From positions 1 to 15,334 of the forward strand of contig JAKBCE010000057.1 of assembly GCA_021808195.1 (NCBI GenBank): a DNA stretch of 15,334 bases, read 5' to 3'. This DNA is from Pseudomonadota bacterium (GTDB lineage: Bacteria > Pseudomonadota > Gammaproteobacteria > Steroidobacterales > Steroidobacteraceae). The translations under genes were made by a program, and so were the position numbers. Position 1 is the first letter of the stretch. Each line of letters starts with the position of its first letter. The notes beneath the pieces were generated by a model. That model was given only the letters and a program-made list of their open reading frames with translations, was not told the origin of the DNA and searched no databases. Shown piece by piece: positions 15,323 through 15,334 of the stretch.

Positions 15323-15334
15323 GATTCTCCCGTC

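Overview
The window is a high-GC gammaproteobacterial chromosome segment, mostly housekeeping. From its first base to about 11.3 kb it follows the order known from Escherichia coli and pseudomonads: clpS-clpA, infA, aat, trxB, ftsK, lolA, rarA, serS. Compared with E. coli, the serW tRNA between clpA and infA is missing, as are cydCD and lrp between aat and ftsK. An uncharacterised FemAB-like N-acyltransferase gene lies between aat and trxB. The high GC, GTG/TTG starts, FecA-like receptor and PEP-CTERM protein fit an environmental gammaproteobacterium, perhaps of the Xanthomonadales/Nevskiales/Steroidobacterales type; this placement is inferred from memory of gene order, not computed.

Layout. 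Bases 1-106 hold the end of clpS and 128-2389 the complete clpA, both on the + strand. Bases 2431-5533 hold four minus-strand genes, read in the order trxB, acyltransferase, aat, infA; the acyltransferase/aat pair overlaps by an ATGA and the trxB/acyltransferase gap is 3 bp. A 151-bp divergent intergenic region separates trxB from a + strand operon, ftsK-lolA-rarA-serS (5685-11301), with gaps of 6 bp or 4-bp overlaps. A 19-bp hairpin lies directly after the serS stop. Next comes an accessory part: a FecA-like TonB-dependent receptor (11506-13686) with a structured leader, a nitroreductase-family protein (13746-14336), a complete tRNA-Ser(UGA) (14430-14519), and a minus-strand secreted protein with a DUF1566-like domain and a PEP-CTERM sorting tail (14603-15322). 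No stretch longer than about 205 bp is without a gene.

How the genes fit together. ClpS, ClpA and Aat form the bacterial Leu/N-degron route: Aat adds Leu or Phe to N-terminal Lys/Arg, ClpS binds the resulting degron, and ClpA unfolds the protein into ClpP, which is not in this window. FtsK, LolA, RarA and SerS are a conserved growth and envelope block: chromosome segregation at the septum, lipoprotein transport, replication-fork maintenance and seryl-tRNA charging. The receptor/nitroreductase pair may be a small uptake and redox unit. The PEP-CTERM protein implies an exosortase elsewhere in the genome.

I found no clear new multi-gene system, CRISPR array, insertion sequence or phage gene. 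The points most worth following are the acyltransferase translationally coupled to aat, the leader of the receptor gene, the strong hairpin after serS, and the change of character across the tRNA-Ser gene.
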